Shown here: positions 26,199 to 35,370 of the stretch, piece after piece
Layout of the letters: the number at the start of each line of letters is the position of its first letter
Position numbering within the stretch: position 1 is the stretch's first letter
Assembly (NCBI RefSeq): GCF_003966735.1
Contig: NZ_AP017378.1
Coordinates: 3,058,905-3,122,904 of the forward strand
Direction: 5' to 3'
DNA from: Desulfovibrio ferrophilus
Lineage (GTDB): Bacteria; Desulfobacterota; Desulfovibrionia; Desulfovibrionales; Desulfovibrionaceae
Length of the DNA stretch: 64,000 nt
The notes under the pieces: model-generated
Told to the model about the DNA's origin: nothing
Databases searched by the model: none
What the model saw: the letters and a program-made list of their open reading frames with translations, nothing else
Translations under genes and position numbers: made by a program

Positions 26199-28439
26199 AT
26201 GTTCAATTCTGAGATGCCTCCTACGATGATGCCCGTCAAAGTCAACGACAATGCCAAGACCGTGCTCTCCAAACGCTATTATCGCAAGGATGGGAATGGG
26301 GAGCCCATAGAAGATGCAACGAGCATGTTCTGGCGGGTGGCATCGGCCATCGCCGCCGAGGAAGCCAAGTACGATAAGTCTCCGTTCAAGGTGGAAAAAC
26401 TGGCTCGTGAGTTTTTCGACCTGATGACGGAATTCAAGTTTTTGCCCAACTCCCCCACGCTGATGAATGCGGGCACGGACCTGGGTCAGTTGGCAGCCTG
26501 TTTCGTGCTGCCCGTGGGCGACTCCATGGAAGAGATATTCGATGGCGTGAAGCACGCGGCGTTGATCCACAAGTCCGGCGGAGGTACGGGCTTTTCCTTC
26601 TCCCGCCTGCGCCACAAGGACGCCCGCGTGGGCTCCACCGGTGGCGTGGCTTCGGGCCCGTTGTCCTTCCTGCGAATTTTCAACACGGCCACCGAGCAGG
26701 TCAAGCAGGGCGGGACGCGCCGCGGAGCCAATATGGGCATCCTGCGTGTGGACCATCCAGACATCATCGAATTCATCAGGGCCAAGGAGCGCGACGGGGA
26801 TCTGAACAATTTCAACCTGTCCGTGGCCCTGACCGAGAAGTTCATGCAGGCCGTGGAGAAAAACGAGGAATACGACCTCGTGGCCCCGCACAGCGGCGAG
26901 ACCAAGGCTCGGCTGAAGGCCCGCGAGGTCTTCAATATGCTGGTGCAAAAGGCCTGGGAATCCGGTGATCCGGGGATCATCTTCCTGGACCGCATCAACC
27001 GCGACAATCCCACCCCGGCTCTGGGTGAGATCGAGAGCACCAACCCCTGTGGCGAACAGCCGCTGCTGCCCTATGAGGCCTGCAATCTGGGCTCCATCAA
27101 TCTGGCACTGGTCTACAAGGACGGCGAGGACCACGGCATCGATTGGAAGGAACTCAAGCGCATTGTGCACCTGTCCGTGCGCTTCCTGGATAACGTCATC
27201 GACGCCAGTCGTTACCCTCTGGATCGCATCGGTGAGATGGTGCGGACCAACCGCAAGATCGGTCTGGGCGTCATGGGCTGGGCGGACCTGCTGTTCCAAC
27301 TGGGTATTCCCTATGACAGCCAGGAAGCCCTGTCTCTGGCCGAACGGGTCATGAAGTTCGTCAATGACGAGTCCAAGGCTGCGTCCAAGAAGCTGGCCAA
27401 GGAGCGAGGCGAATTTCCGGCCTACAAGGAATCCACTTACGGTCAGCGCAATCTGGGGCCGTATCGCAACGCCACCACGACCACCATCGCGCCCACGGGC
27501 ACTCTGTCCATCATCGGGGCTTGCTCCTCGGGTGTGGAGCCGCTGTTTGCCCTGTCCTTTGCGCGTCACGTCATGGACGGTGAGAAACTGGTGGAGTCAA
27601 ATCCCTATTTCAAACAGGCGCTCATCGATTCCGGTAGCTACTCGGACAAGTTGATGGATGAGGTGGCTCAGAAGGGCAGTATCAATAAGATTGAACATCT
27701 GCCCGACGATCTGAAGCGGGTTTACGTCACAGCCATGGAAATTGAGCCCGAATGGCATCTGAAGATGCAGGCGGCCTTCCAGCGGCACACGGACAACGCC
27801 GTTTCCAAGACCGTGAATCTGCCCAACTCGGCCTCCAAGGAGGATATCTACAATATCTACTGGATGGCCTACGAGCAGGGCTGCAAGGGTGTGACTGTGT
27901 ATCGCGACGGGAGCAAGTCCACCCAGGTGTTGTGCACGGGTGAGGGCTCCAAGGCCCAGGACGAGAAGGATAAAGGCGCCAAGGTGGTCCAGGATCGTCC
28001 TGATGTGATCTATGGATTCACCCAGAAGGTGGAAACCGGGCTGGGGGTCATGTATCTGACTGTGAACGAGGTGGACGGACGGCCTTTTGAGGTCTTTGCC
28101 ACCATCGGCAAGTCCGGGCGTTCCATTACGGCCAAGGCCGAAGCCATTGGCCGATTGGTGTCCCTGGCGCTGCGTTCGGGCGTGGCCGTGCGCGAGGTTG
28201 TGGCCCAGTTGAAGGGCATTGGTGGCGAGCACCCGGTGTTCCGCAAGAAGGGCATGATCATGTCCATCCCTGATGCCATTGCCTGGGTCTTTGAGCAGCG
28301 CTATCTGGGTGCGGATGAGCTGGTGCCTGGGGCGACCAACGATTTGGCCAACCCCAAATGCCCGGACTGCGGCAACGAGCTGATCTTCCAGGAAGGTTGT
28401 TTCATCTGTGGCGGGTGCGGGTATACCAAGTGCGGGTAG
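26199..28439 (+). CDS. nrdJ: Adenosylcobalamin-dependent (class II) ribonucleotide reductase
   Basis: A 746-residue enzyme reducing ribonucleotides to deoxyribonucleotides, using B12 to form the thiyl radical, so it works with or without oxygen. Seen: ACFVLPVGDSMEEIF, the radical/active-site block NPCGEQPLLPYEACNLGS near residue 285, PTGTLSIIGACSSGVEP, then a TSCPD-type region (GKSGRSITAKAEAIGRL) and a C-terminal zinc ribbon CPDCGNEL, CFICGGCGYTKCG. The ATG at 26199 is used although its ribosome site is weak; ATGs at 26226/26229 are alternatives. Monocistronic in appearance. Confidence 0.94.
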   Translation: MFNSEMPPTMMPVKVNDNAKTVLSKRYYRKDGNGEPIEDATSMFWRVASAIAAEEAKYDKSPFKVEKLAREFFDLMTEFKFLPNSPTLMNAGTDLGQLAACFVLPVGDSMEEIFDGVKHAALIHKSGGGTGFSFSRLRHKDARVGSTGGVASGPLSFLRIFNTATEQVKQGGTRRGANMGILRVDHPDIIEFIRAKERDGDLNNFNLSVALTEKFMQAVEKNEEYDLVAPHSGETKARLKAREVFNMLVQKAWESGDPGIIFLDRINRDNPTPALGEIESTNPCGEQPLLPYEACNLGSINLALVYKDGEDHGIDWKELKRIVHLSVRFLDNVIDASRYPLDRIGEMVRTNRKIGLGVMGWADLLFQLGIPYDSQEALSLAERVMKFVNDESKAASKKLAKERGEFPAYKESTYGQRNLGPYRNATTTTIAPTGTLSIIGACSSGVEPLFALSFARHVMDGEKLVESNPYFKQALIDSGSYSDKLMDEVAQKGSINKIEHLPDDLKRVYVTAMEIEPEWHLKMQAAFQRHTDNAVSKTVNLPNSASKEDIYNIYWMAYEQGCKGVTVYRDGSKSTQVLCTGEGSKAQDEKDKGAKVVQDRPDVIYGFTQKVETGLGVMYLTVNEVDGRPFEVFATIGKSGRSITAKAEAIGRLVSLALRSGVAVREVVAQLKGIGGEHPVFRKKGMIMSIPDAIAWVFEQRYLGADELVPGATNDLANPKCPDCGNELIFQEGCFICGGCGYTKCG

Positions 28440-28469
28440 GTTTCGAGTGATTAGTGTCAAATAGACAAG

Positions 28470-28500
28470 CAGGGCTTCGGGTTGTTCGGCGCCCTGTTTT
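28470..28500. terminator. Terminator between nrdJ and wecA-like gene
   Basis: CAGGGC (28470-28475) pairs with GCCCTG (28491-28496), followed by TTTT. It lies between convergent genes and may serve both. Confidence 0.5.
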
Positions 28501-28510
28501 ACGTTGGCGC

Positions 28511-30019
28511 TTAGGTCTTTGGCTCAGATTGAAGGACGGAGTCTAGAGTGCGGACGATCGTTCGTCGAAATTGTTCGAGCCGTGTCAGGGTGGTCGGATC
28601 AAGAGGGTTATTCTTAAGGTCCTTGATAACCCAAAGAATCCCAATTTGATGGCCGTCGCCGCTTAATAGCGGGAGCTCAAGTTTCATTAAGCCTGGTTTG
28701 CAAATAGTTGAATCTTGATTGTGGGTGTCGCCTGAACAACTATAGGTATATGGTTGTTTGGAAGGAGTCTTTTTTTTATGTGGGCAGAATTCTGTATGAG
28801 TTTTTAAACGCATTTCAGCGAAATCAATGGAAAGATATTTGAGCATATCGCAGATATTAGACCATAATTCATCGACACTTTTGCTTTCTTGGGTTCTCAA
28901 CTGGTAGTCAAGAAACTGCCGTCGATCTTTGCTGATACCGGTTGCGTCAGCAAGATCGCGAAGCCAGCACGTTGTTATTTTGAAAGTGAGTCGGTTGCTA
29001 ATGACGAGTCGTAGAAGAATGACCAGAATAAGTGAGCCAAAGACCAATACGAATCCGTGGGCTTCGTATTTGACGTGAACGATATAGATAGTGAACAGGC
29101 AAAGTGATGTGGTGAGAACATAGAGGAAGAAGACGGCCTTCCTTGTTGTTAACCCCATTCGGATTAATTTGTGGTGAATGTGCCCGTTGTCGGGCGAGAA
29201 CATTTTGCGACCACGTAGAAAACGCCTGATAGGGGTTGTCACGGTGTCAAAAATAGGGACCCCCATGCCAACAAAAGGGATCAAAAAAAGAGCACTGAGT
29301 TGACCTTTTGCGGAACCGAGGATGGATAGGCCTGAAATAATGAATCCTAAGAAATAACTTCCCCCATCGCCCATAAAAATGACTGAAGGATTGAAATTAT
29401 AACGGAGGAAACCGAGAAGGGACCCTGCAATAATTGCGAAACAGATTGCAGATGGAAACCATCCGCGCATTCCTAGTAAAATAACCAGCATAATACAGGT
29501 GAAGAAGCAAATTCCAGCAGCTAGTCCATCTAGTCCATCGATTAAATTAATGGCATTGATAAACAATAAAAACCAAAAAACGGTCTGGATGTAGCTCACC
29601 CACATTGGTAATTCTGTGCCAATAATTGGAAGTACAGTTATTCGTGTTCCACCATAGAATGCGATACTGGCAGCGATTATTTGACCGATGAGTTTTGTTT
29701 TAGCTTTGAGTTGTTTGATGTCGTCAATAAAGCCAACAGCAAAACACAGCGTAGCCCCAGCATGGAGATACAGGGCTTCTCTTGAAAGTTGAAATTGAAC
29801 ATTGTCAGCTGAATTAAAGAATAAAGTTCCGATGGAAATAGTCAGGGCATAGCTTAAAAAAATGGCCAATCCACCGGACCGGGGTTTAATTTGGGTGTGG
29901 TGCTTGCGTTGGTTTGGGATATCTATGGCTCCAACGTGATAGCCAAAGCGCCGCGCCACCGGTGTGAAAAGAAGGGTTAGGCAAAGAGATAATATGAAAA
30001 GAATGACTGTTGCGAGCAT
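28511..30019 (-). CDS. WecA-like undecaprenyl-phosphate sugar-1-phosphate transferase with C-terminal extension
   Basis: A 502-residue membrane enzyme that starts glycan assembly by transferring a HexNAc-1-phosphate to undecaprenyl phosphate. Motifs of the family: VGFIDDIKQL, NAINLIDGLDGLAAG, FMGDGGSYFLGF and the GHIHHKL histidines. About ten membrane helices occupy residues 1-340. The remaining 160 residues form a soluble domain (AEMRLKTHTE, LPLLSGDGHQIGILWVIKD) that resembles a GAF-type fold and is not part of standard WecA. AAGGA lies six bases before the ATG. It is divergent from the polymerase-like gene at 30231. Confidence 0.85.
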   Translation of the reverse strand: MLATVILFILSLCLTLLFTPVARRFGYHVGAIDIPNQRKHHTQIKPRSGGLAIFLSYALTISIGTLFFNSADNVQFQLSREALYLHAGATLCFAVGFIDDIKQLKAKTKLIGQIIAASIAFYGGTRITVLPIIGTELPMWVSYIQTVFWFLLFINAINLIDGLDGLAAGICFFTCIMLVILLGMRGWFPSAICFAIIAGSLLGFLRYNFNPSVIFMGDGGSYFLGFIISGLSILGSAKGQLSALFLIPFVGMGVPIFDTVTTPIRRFLRGRKMFSPDNGHIHHKLIRMGLTTRKAVFFLYVLTTSLCLFTIYIVHVKYEAHGFVLVFGSLILVILLRLVISNRLTFKITTCWLRDLADATGISKDRRQFLDYQLRTQESKSVDELWSNICDMLKYLSIDFAEMRLKTHTEFCPHKKKTPSKQPYTYSCSGDTHNQDSTICKPGLMKLELPLLSGDGHQIGILWVIKDLKNNPLDPTTLTRLEQFRRTIVRTLDSVLQSEPKT

Positions 30020-30230
30020 GATATCCTTGGAGCTAAAGAACGTGTCGATTCGTAGGTAGTTTTTTGGGATTCTAACTAATTGTTAAATGCTCACCGTTCG
30101 GTTAAACGAAAAGAGATTTCTGATGGCTTGAAGCATTCCTATTTATTATCATTACCTACTTCAAAGTGTGCAAAGATTCAACCAGAGGCGCCTGCATTCA
30201 GTGCCCATTTGAAAGGACTTCCATACGATT

Positions 30231-31493
30231 ATGTCAGTATCGAATCCATTGAAGCGTGTAGCTGAAAAAAAGCATTCTATCTCGGATTTTGGGAGGATGT
30301 GTCTCACCTTTGGGATGTTATTTTATGTGCTCTTTTTCCCTCTGGGTATTTCTTTTCGTGAGATTGGAAACATTACCGGCCTTGTAGGGTTGGCGGTGGT
30401 TCTCCTCTGTGATTATAGACAAAGCAACGTTCGTTTGTATCCATTTAAATGGTCTTATTTTGTCTTTATTGCGCTGATAATATTCAAAATATTCCATAGC
30501 GAATATTCAGGGGCGGGGTATTATGCCCTGCGGACCAATTGGTATAAGGGATTCCTTATTTTCTTTCTTGCAATGGAGTTTGTTAACTCAGAAAAGAACG
30601 TAAGGTATTTGATCTTCGCTTTTGCCATTATGGGATTTTATGAGGGTGTGGTTGGAGTGGTGCAAGGAATTGATCTAATCAATCTAGGTCCCGAGGGGCC
30701 TCTTTTTAAACATCGCTTGGTTGGAACTTTTTCTTCAGCCCGTGTGGGCAATCTGCTTGCTATAGTCCTGCCGATTACTTTTGTCCTGCCCGTTGCGCTT
30801 CCCCGTAAATGGCCCACTTGGGTCCGTTGGGCAACTGCGGTGACAGTGTGGCTGCCGATGTTGTTTCTCCTTTTTGGTGCTGGAACAAGAACTGGGTATA
30901 TTGGGGTTGTCGTTTCGTGTCTGGCTTTTTTGGTGATTCGAGGTGGGGCGTCATTGTTCTTTGTTCTGGGTGGTGCACTGGTGCTGCTCGGTTTGATTTT
31001 TGCGGCACCGGAGCGTTGGGCTTGGGAAGTTATATCTCATGATAATAGAGTTGTTGACGTTTGGCCTATTGCCCTGAGCGTTTTTCGGGAATTTCCTTTA
31101 TTAGGTTCAGGGATTGATACTTATGATGTGGTACATCGCTCTATGGGGTTGTTCCCAAAAGTAATGAAGCAGTTGCCGCACCATCCTCATAATATATATT
31201 TGCAATTTTTATGTGAAACTGGTGTTGTCGGATTTGTTATATTTATACAGTATTTATTTTTTCCTGTGTGGTGGTTATATTTAAATATTAAGAATAGAGT
31301 GAAGTGCATCCGCTCTTCTAGTAATTGGATTTATGCAGCTGCATTTTTAAGTTCGTATGTGGGGTACTTGGCTAGTGGATTCACTGGGCATAATTATTTC
31401 AGATCATGGTGGCTAGGAATATCGATGTTGGTTCTTGGGGCTGCGATAGGTATATGTTTGCATTCATTACGGACTGTGGATAATAAATCCTGA
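30231..31493 (+). CDS. O-antigen ligase/polymerase-family membrane protein (Wzy/WaaL type)
   Basis: A 420-residue polytopic membrane protein with about eleven helices and the Wzy_C-type loop (GAGTRTGYIGVVVSCL, then a periplasmic loop with FREFPLLGSGIDTYD and HHPHNIYLQFLCETG). The histidine/arginine loop pattern is that of O-antigen ligases and polymerases. It may polymerise repeat units or join the glycan to lipid A. AAAGGA lies 13 bases before the ATG, a longer gap than usual. A second such protein is at 40205, so the two may divide the polymerase and ligase roles. Confidence 0.8.
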   Translation: MSVSNPLKRVAEKKHSISDFGRMCLTFGMLFYVLFFPLGISFREIGNITGLVGLAVVLLCDYRQSNVRLYPFKWSYFVFIALIIFKIFHSEYSGAGYYALRTNWYKGFLIFFLAMEFVNSEKNVRYLIFAFAIMGFYEGVVGVVQGIDLINLGPEGPLFKHRLVGTFSSARVGNLLAIVLPITFVLPVALPRKWPTWVRWATAVTVWLPMLFLLFGAGTRTGYIGVVVSCLAFLVIRGGASLFFVLGGALVLLGLIFAAPERWAWEVISHDNRVVDVWPIALSVFREFPLLGSGIDTYDVVHRSMGLFPKVMKQLPHHPHNIYLQFLCETGVVGFVIFIQYLFFPVWWLYLNIKNRVKCIRSSSNWIYAAAFLSSYVGYLASGFTGHNYFRSWWLGISMLVLGAAIGICLHSLRTVDNKS

Positions 31494-31512
31494 CTATTCA
31501 AGGTGTCTTTCT

Positions 31513-31980
31513 ATGCTAAAATTATCAACAATTTTTATTTTAGTTGTTCATTTAACATGCATTGGGGTTTGTTCTGCCACGGATGTCACAGAAGATAGTA
31601 TTTGGTGGGATAAGCAGGACGGATTGATGCTTAAGGTTGAAGGAATGTCCAATCAAGGTAAGATTGTCGGTCAATTGATTGATATCGATGACAAGTCACC
31701 GAGCAAAGGCACAATGATACCTGTTGTTGGATGGTTTTATGATCCATATATTGCCTTTTCAACAAAGATAGATGTCGATTTTCGAGGTGAATTCGGAGTT
31801 GCTGCGTGGGTCGGGGCAATAGATGGAGGAGTGATGATCGTGCGCTGGACTCGAATTTACAAAGATGGAATGTTGAATAAAGTAGAGAAGAAAAATGGAA
31901 AGTTTCAGTTGACTCAGCCTAAAATGTATGAGTTGTTGTTGCGCGACAGGCGTATAAAATTAAAAAAAATATTTAATTGA
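31513..31980 (+). CDS. Secreted protein with possible avidin-like beta-barrel
   Basis: A 155-residue protein with a signal peptide (cleavage near residue 21) starting 20 bases after the polymerase-like gene. The mature part is beta-rich with a pattern reminiscent of the avidin family: SIWWDKQDGLMLKV, GKIVGQLID, IPVVGWFYDPYIAFSTKI, AAWVGAIDGGVMIVRW. Spacing of W, G and the last tryptophan fits the avidin strands, but several biotin-contact residues of streptavidin (for example Trp79 and Thr90) appear replaced. Homology is my pattern reading, not a search result. Function unknown; co-transcription suggests a role in the glycan locus. Confidence 0.4.
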   Translation: MLKLSTIFILVVHLTCIGVCSATDVTEDSIWWDKQDGLMLKVEGMSNQGKIVGQLIDIDDKSPSKGTMIPVVGWFYDPYIAFSTKIDVDFRGEFGVAAWVGAIDGGVMIVRWTRIYKDGMLNKVEKKNGKFQLTQPKMYELLLRDRRIKLKKIFN

Positions 31981-32094
31981 TGTTATTTGGTTACTTTTTG
32001 TTAAAAAACTGAGCTAATGAGCATTGCAACCTGGCCGTTGCGCATATCAAGCAAGATATTTCACTGATTACACAGCAGGCTTTGGTCGTTTCAT

Positions 32095-33222
32095 TCACTT
32101 CCGCCACACCACGCGGTTCACGTAATCCGTATAGCTCAACAGGATTCTGAGCACTTTTTCGGATACATTGTGCATTTGATAGTCTTTAACTGCGCGTAGG
32201 GTTCGTGTGTCGCCGCGCCCTTGTGTTTCGAGTATCGCAAGTCCCTGCCTGATACGCTCCCAGTCCAAGCCAACCATCATCACGGCTCCCTCTTCCATCC
32301 CTTCGGGTCGCTCGTGCGCTTCGCGAATATTGAGTGCCTGGAAGTTTAGAATAGAGGACTCTTCGGTTATGGTTCCACTATCAGACAGCACGGCCCGGGC
32401 ATGGGTCTGCAGCTTGACGTAGTCAAAGAAACCGAGGGGTTTGAGCAGCTCGATTTTTGAATCCAGCTGGAGCCCCTGGTCTTCCAGCCGTTTGCGGGTA
32501 CGCGGATGGGTTGAGACGATCACGCGCTGTCCGAAGGTCCTGGCAAGCTGATTCAGGGTCGCACCCAATGCACTTAAATTCTTCGGGTTGTCGACGTTCT
32601 CTTCGCGATGGCAGCTGACAACAAAATACGACTGGGCCTGCAATTTCAGCTGATCAAGAACAGCAGAGCCTTCGATTTTGTCGCGATAGGCGGTAAGCAC
32701 CTCGAACATGGGGCTGCCTGTTTTGATTACGCGGTCCGGGGAGAGCCCTTCGCGCAACAGGTACTCTCGAGCGATATCACTGTATGGCATGTTGATATCT
32801 GCCGTGTGGTCGACGATGCGGCGATTGGTTTCTTCGGGCACCCGGGCATCGAAGCAGCGGTTCCCTGCCTCCATATGGAAGATGGGGATATGTCTGCGCT
32901 TGGCGCTGATGGCCGCCAGGCAGCTATTGGTATCGCCAAGAACCAGCAGTGCATCCGGAGTCTCCTGCTCAAGCAGAGGGTCAATTCCGGCGATGATGTT
33001 GCCGATGGTTGCCGCTGTGCTCGCGCCCACGGCTTCGAGGAAGTGGTTCGGCTTGCGCAGTCCGAGATCGTCGAAGAAGATCTGATTCAGTTCATAATCG
33101 TAGTTTTGGCCGGTGTGCACCAGAACGTGATCCACATGTTCGTCCAGAAGCAGCATCACCCGTGACAGGCGAATGATTTCCGGACGGGTACCAACCACCG
33201 TCATGACCTTGAATTTTTTCAT
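32095..33222 (-). CDS. fnlC: Non-hydrolysing sugar-nucleotide 2-epimerase (FnlC/CapG type)
   Basis: A 375-residue enzyme of the WecB fold: [11 protein letters not shown] at the N-terminus, [33 protein letters not shown], and [10 protein letters not shown] near residue 285. Following FnlA and FnlB in a tight operon it should perform the last step to UDP-N-acetyl-L-fucosamine, inverting C2 of the talosamine derivative. Its start overlaps the fnlB stop by four bases. Taken alone it could be read as WecB (UDP-GlcNAc 2-epimerase); context favours FnlC. Confidence 0.85.
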   Translation of the reverse strand: MKKFKVMTVVGTRPEIIRLSRVMLLLDEHVDHVLVHTGQNYDYELNQIFFDDLGLRKPNHFLEAVGASTAATIGNIIAGIDPLLEQETPDALLVLGDTNSCLAAISAKRRHIPIFHMEAGNRCFDARVPEETNRRIVDHTADINMPYSDIAREYLLREGLSPDRVIKTGSPMFEVLTAYRDKIEGSAVLDQLKLQAQSYFVVSCHREENVDNPKNLSALGATLNQLARTFGQRVIVSTHPRTRKRLEDQGLQLDSKIELLKPLGFFDYVKLQTHARAVLSDSGTITEESSILNFQALNIREAHERPEGMEEGAVMMVGLDWERIRQGLAILETQGRGDTRTLRAVKDYQMHNVSEKVLRILLSYTDYVNRVVWRK

Positions 33223-34340
33223 ATCTCGACCATCTCAGCATAGGTGTCCGGGTCCTTCGGATCAAATATCTCGTTGGACCAGAACAGTGTGTGAAGTTTG
33301 CCCGTTCCAGCATTGGTGATGTCGTGCGTGTAAAAGGTAGGCATATCAACATATGCCGGCTGCCCGCCTCTGACGCGGAAAGTGATCACTTCGTTGGTAA
33401 AGAGCTTGCGGAGTTTGATTTCGGCCTCACCTCCGATCACTAGAAATCGTTCCACTTTGCGCAGGTGGAAGTGGTTGCCGCGGGTGATGCCGGGGTGGGT
33501 TGAAGACATGAATGTCTGTCCTCCCTGGTCGGCTTTGACTGCTTCGAACAGGTCGCCACGCTCATCACTGTGCAGTTGCAGGGCCACAGGGTAGTGACTC
33601 GGGAACAGGTAGCTCCGGAGTGTATTGAAAAGCCTGAGGTCGAGCGTATCGCTTAGGTCCGGGAATACATTTTCGCCATAACGGGCAAGCAAGGCGTTGA
33701 GGCGGTCGAGCAGTTCGCTGACTTTCAGTGGTCGCCCGCTCATGCGGTTGCTTTGCACCTCGCCGCCTGTGCAGGCAGGGGATTCGATCCAGTCGACGAA
33801 GAGCCGGGCCACATCCTGGGCATGGACCAGCTCCAGATCCCCGTCCACGTCAATGCGAGGTGCCTCGCCATTGGCAAGTTGATGACAGAAGGTGGAGACC
33901 ACCGAGTTGTAGAACGGTTTGCCGAATTCGCCGAAGATATGTGGCAGAATGACATTGTTGACCGGAACTCCTGTGGTACGCCCCCAGTTTTCGAATTTTT
34001 CTCCTGCCAGACGCTTGCCCCGGCCATAGCCTGTATCGCGAGTCACGTGGGTCGAATTAGCGTATACAATGGCGGCTTTGCTGTGGGTGCGCCGAAGGGA
34101 ATCGATAAGAGCCTCGGCCAGCCACCCATTGACGCGCTCAACCTCTGCCTCGTCGCCACGGTTCATGCCCGCGCAGTGGATAATGGCACCAAGGCCGTCC
34201 ACGAAGCGATTCAGTAATGCATCGTCGCTAAAGGTTTCTCGGGTGGCCAGTCTGATGTCGTATTGGCCCTGTCTGGCATGCAGAAAGGCCCGAATATGAT
34301 ACCCGAGCAGCCCGTCTGCTCCTGTTATTCCGATGATCAT
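33219..34340 (-). CDS. fnlB: Bifunctional reductase/C3-epimerase FnlB (CapF type)
   Basis: A 373-residue two-domain enzyme: an N-terminal NAD(P) Rossmann domain ([12 protein letters not shown] at residues 4-15, [10 protein letters not shown] for the YxxxK pair) and a C-terminal cupin ([18 protein letters not shown], metal-type histidines). CapF uses the cupin to epimerise C3 and the Rossmann domain to reduce C4 in UDP-L-FucNAc synthesis. Overlaps both neighbours by four bases, the hallmark of the fnlABC set. Confidence 0.92.
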   Translation of the reverse strand: MIIGITGADGLLGYHIRAFLHARQGQYDIRLATRETFSDDALLNRFVDGLGAIIHCAGMNRGDEAEVERVNGWLAEALIDSLRRTHSKAAIVYANSTHVTRDTGYGRGKRLAGEKFENWGRTTGVPVNNVILPHIFGEFGKPFYNSVVSTFCHQLANGEAPRIDVDGDLELVHAQDVARLFVDWIESPACTGGEVQSNRMSGRPLKVSELLDRLNALLARYGENVFPDLSDTLDLRLFNTLRSYLFPSHYPVALQLHSDERGDLFEAVKADQGGQTFMSSTHPGITRGNHFHLRKVERFLVIGGEAEIKLRKLFTNEVITFRVRGGQPAYVDMPTFYTHDITNAGTGKLHTLFWSNEIFDPKDPDTYAEMVEI

Positions 34341-35368
34341 AGGCGGCCTACCTGCTCCAGTTCCGTGCGGACTTCAGGCAAGCTGAGCAGCAGGTTTTCG
34401 ACTTCTGCGATATCCAGACGCTCAGTATTGTGGGAGGTGTAGTCTTCGATGGAAGCCCCGCGAGTGTCTCCCTCGGTAAAATACTTGCTGTAGTTGAGGT
34501 CGCGATTATCCATTGGAACACGGTAGTAATCGCCCATGTCGTCGGCTTTGAGCAGTTCTTCGCGGGTCGCAAGGGTTTCGTAGATTTTTTCGCCGTGGCG
34601 CATACCGATGATCTTGACCGGTACATCTGAGGCGAACAGATTCTTCAGCGCCTGTGCAAGCACCTCCACGGTGCAAGCTGGTGCCTTGCGCACAAACAGA
34701 TCGCCCTGGGCAGCATTCTGGAGTGCAAACCCCACGAGTTCAATAGCCTGGGATAGCGGCAGCAGAAAGCGGGTCATGTCCGAGACAGTGACTGTAAGTG
34801 GCTTTCCAGCCTTGATTTGCTTGATGAAGAGGGGGATCACGGAACCGCGGGAGCACATCACATTGCCATAGCGAACACTGGAGAGGATTGTCTGGTCCGA
34901 ATTCATGGCTCGGGCGGCAGCCGTGGTGACCTTTTCCATCAGCGCCTTGGTCATGCCCATGGCATTGATCGGATAGACAGCCTTGTCCGTGGAAAGGCAG
35001 ACAACCCGCGATACCTTGTTTCGAATGGCCTCTTCAATGACGTTGGAGCTGCCCATTACATTGGTTTGCACCGCCTGGGTCGGGAAGAACTCGCAAGAGG
35101 GCACCTGCTTCAGCGCTGCTGCGTGGAAGACGTAGTTCACTCCACTCATGGCGCGTTCAAGGCTGTCACGATCCCTGACGTCTCCGATATAAAATTTCAG
35201 TTTCGGGTCAGCGTATCGGATGCGCATCAGTTCCTGTTTCAGTTCATCACGCGAGAAGATGCGGACTTCCTGCACCTCTGAGTCGCGGAGCAAATCCAGT
35301 AGCTCATTGCCGAAAGAGCCTGTTCCTCCGGTGATTAATACCGTCGCTCCAGCAAAACTTTTTTTCAT
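34337..35368 (-). CDS. fnlA: UDP-GlcNAc 4,6-dehydratase/5-epimerase FnlA (CapE type)
   Basis: A 343-residue short-chain dehydrogenase-type enzyme with ITGGTGSFGNELL at the NAD site and the family's Met-x-x-x-Lys variant, GMTKALMEKV, in place of YxxxK. It makes the first intermediate of UDP-L-FucNAc from UDP-GlcNAc. The start MKKSFAG at 35368 has AAGGG in front; an upstream ATG lies inside the neighbouring gene. Sits between the glycosyltransferase (two-base gap) and fnlB. Confidence 0.9.
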   Translation of the reverse strand: MKKSFAGATVLITGGTGSFGNELLDLLRDSEVQEVRIFSRDELKQELMRIRYADPKLKFYIGDVRDRDSLERAMSGVNYVFHAAALKQVPSCEFFPTQAVQTNVMGSSNVIEEAIRNKVSRVVCLSTDKAVYPINAMGMTKALMEKVTTAAARAMNSDQTILSSVRYGNVMCSRGSVIPLFIKQIKAGKPLTVTVSDMTRFLLPLSQAIELVGFALQNAAQGDLFVRKAPACTVEVLAQALKNLFASDVPVKIIGMRHGEKIYETLATREELLKADDMGDYYRVPMDNRDLNYSKYFTEGDTRGASIEDYTSHNTERLDIAEVENLLLSLPEVRTELEQVGRL

Positions 35369-35370
35369 GT

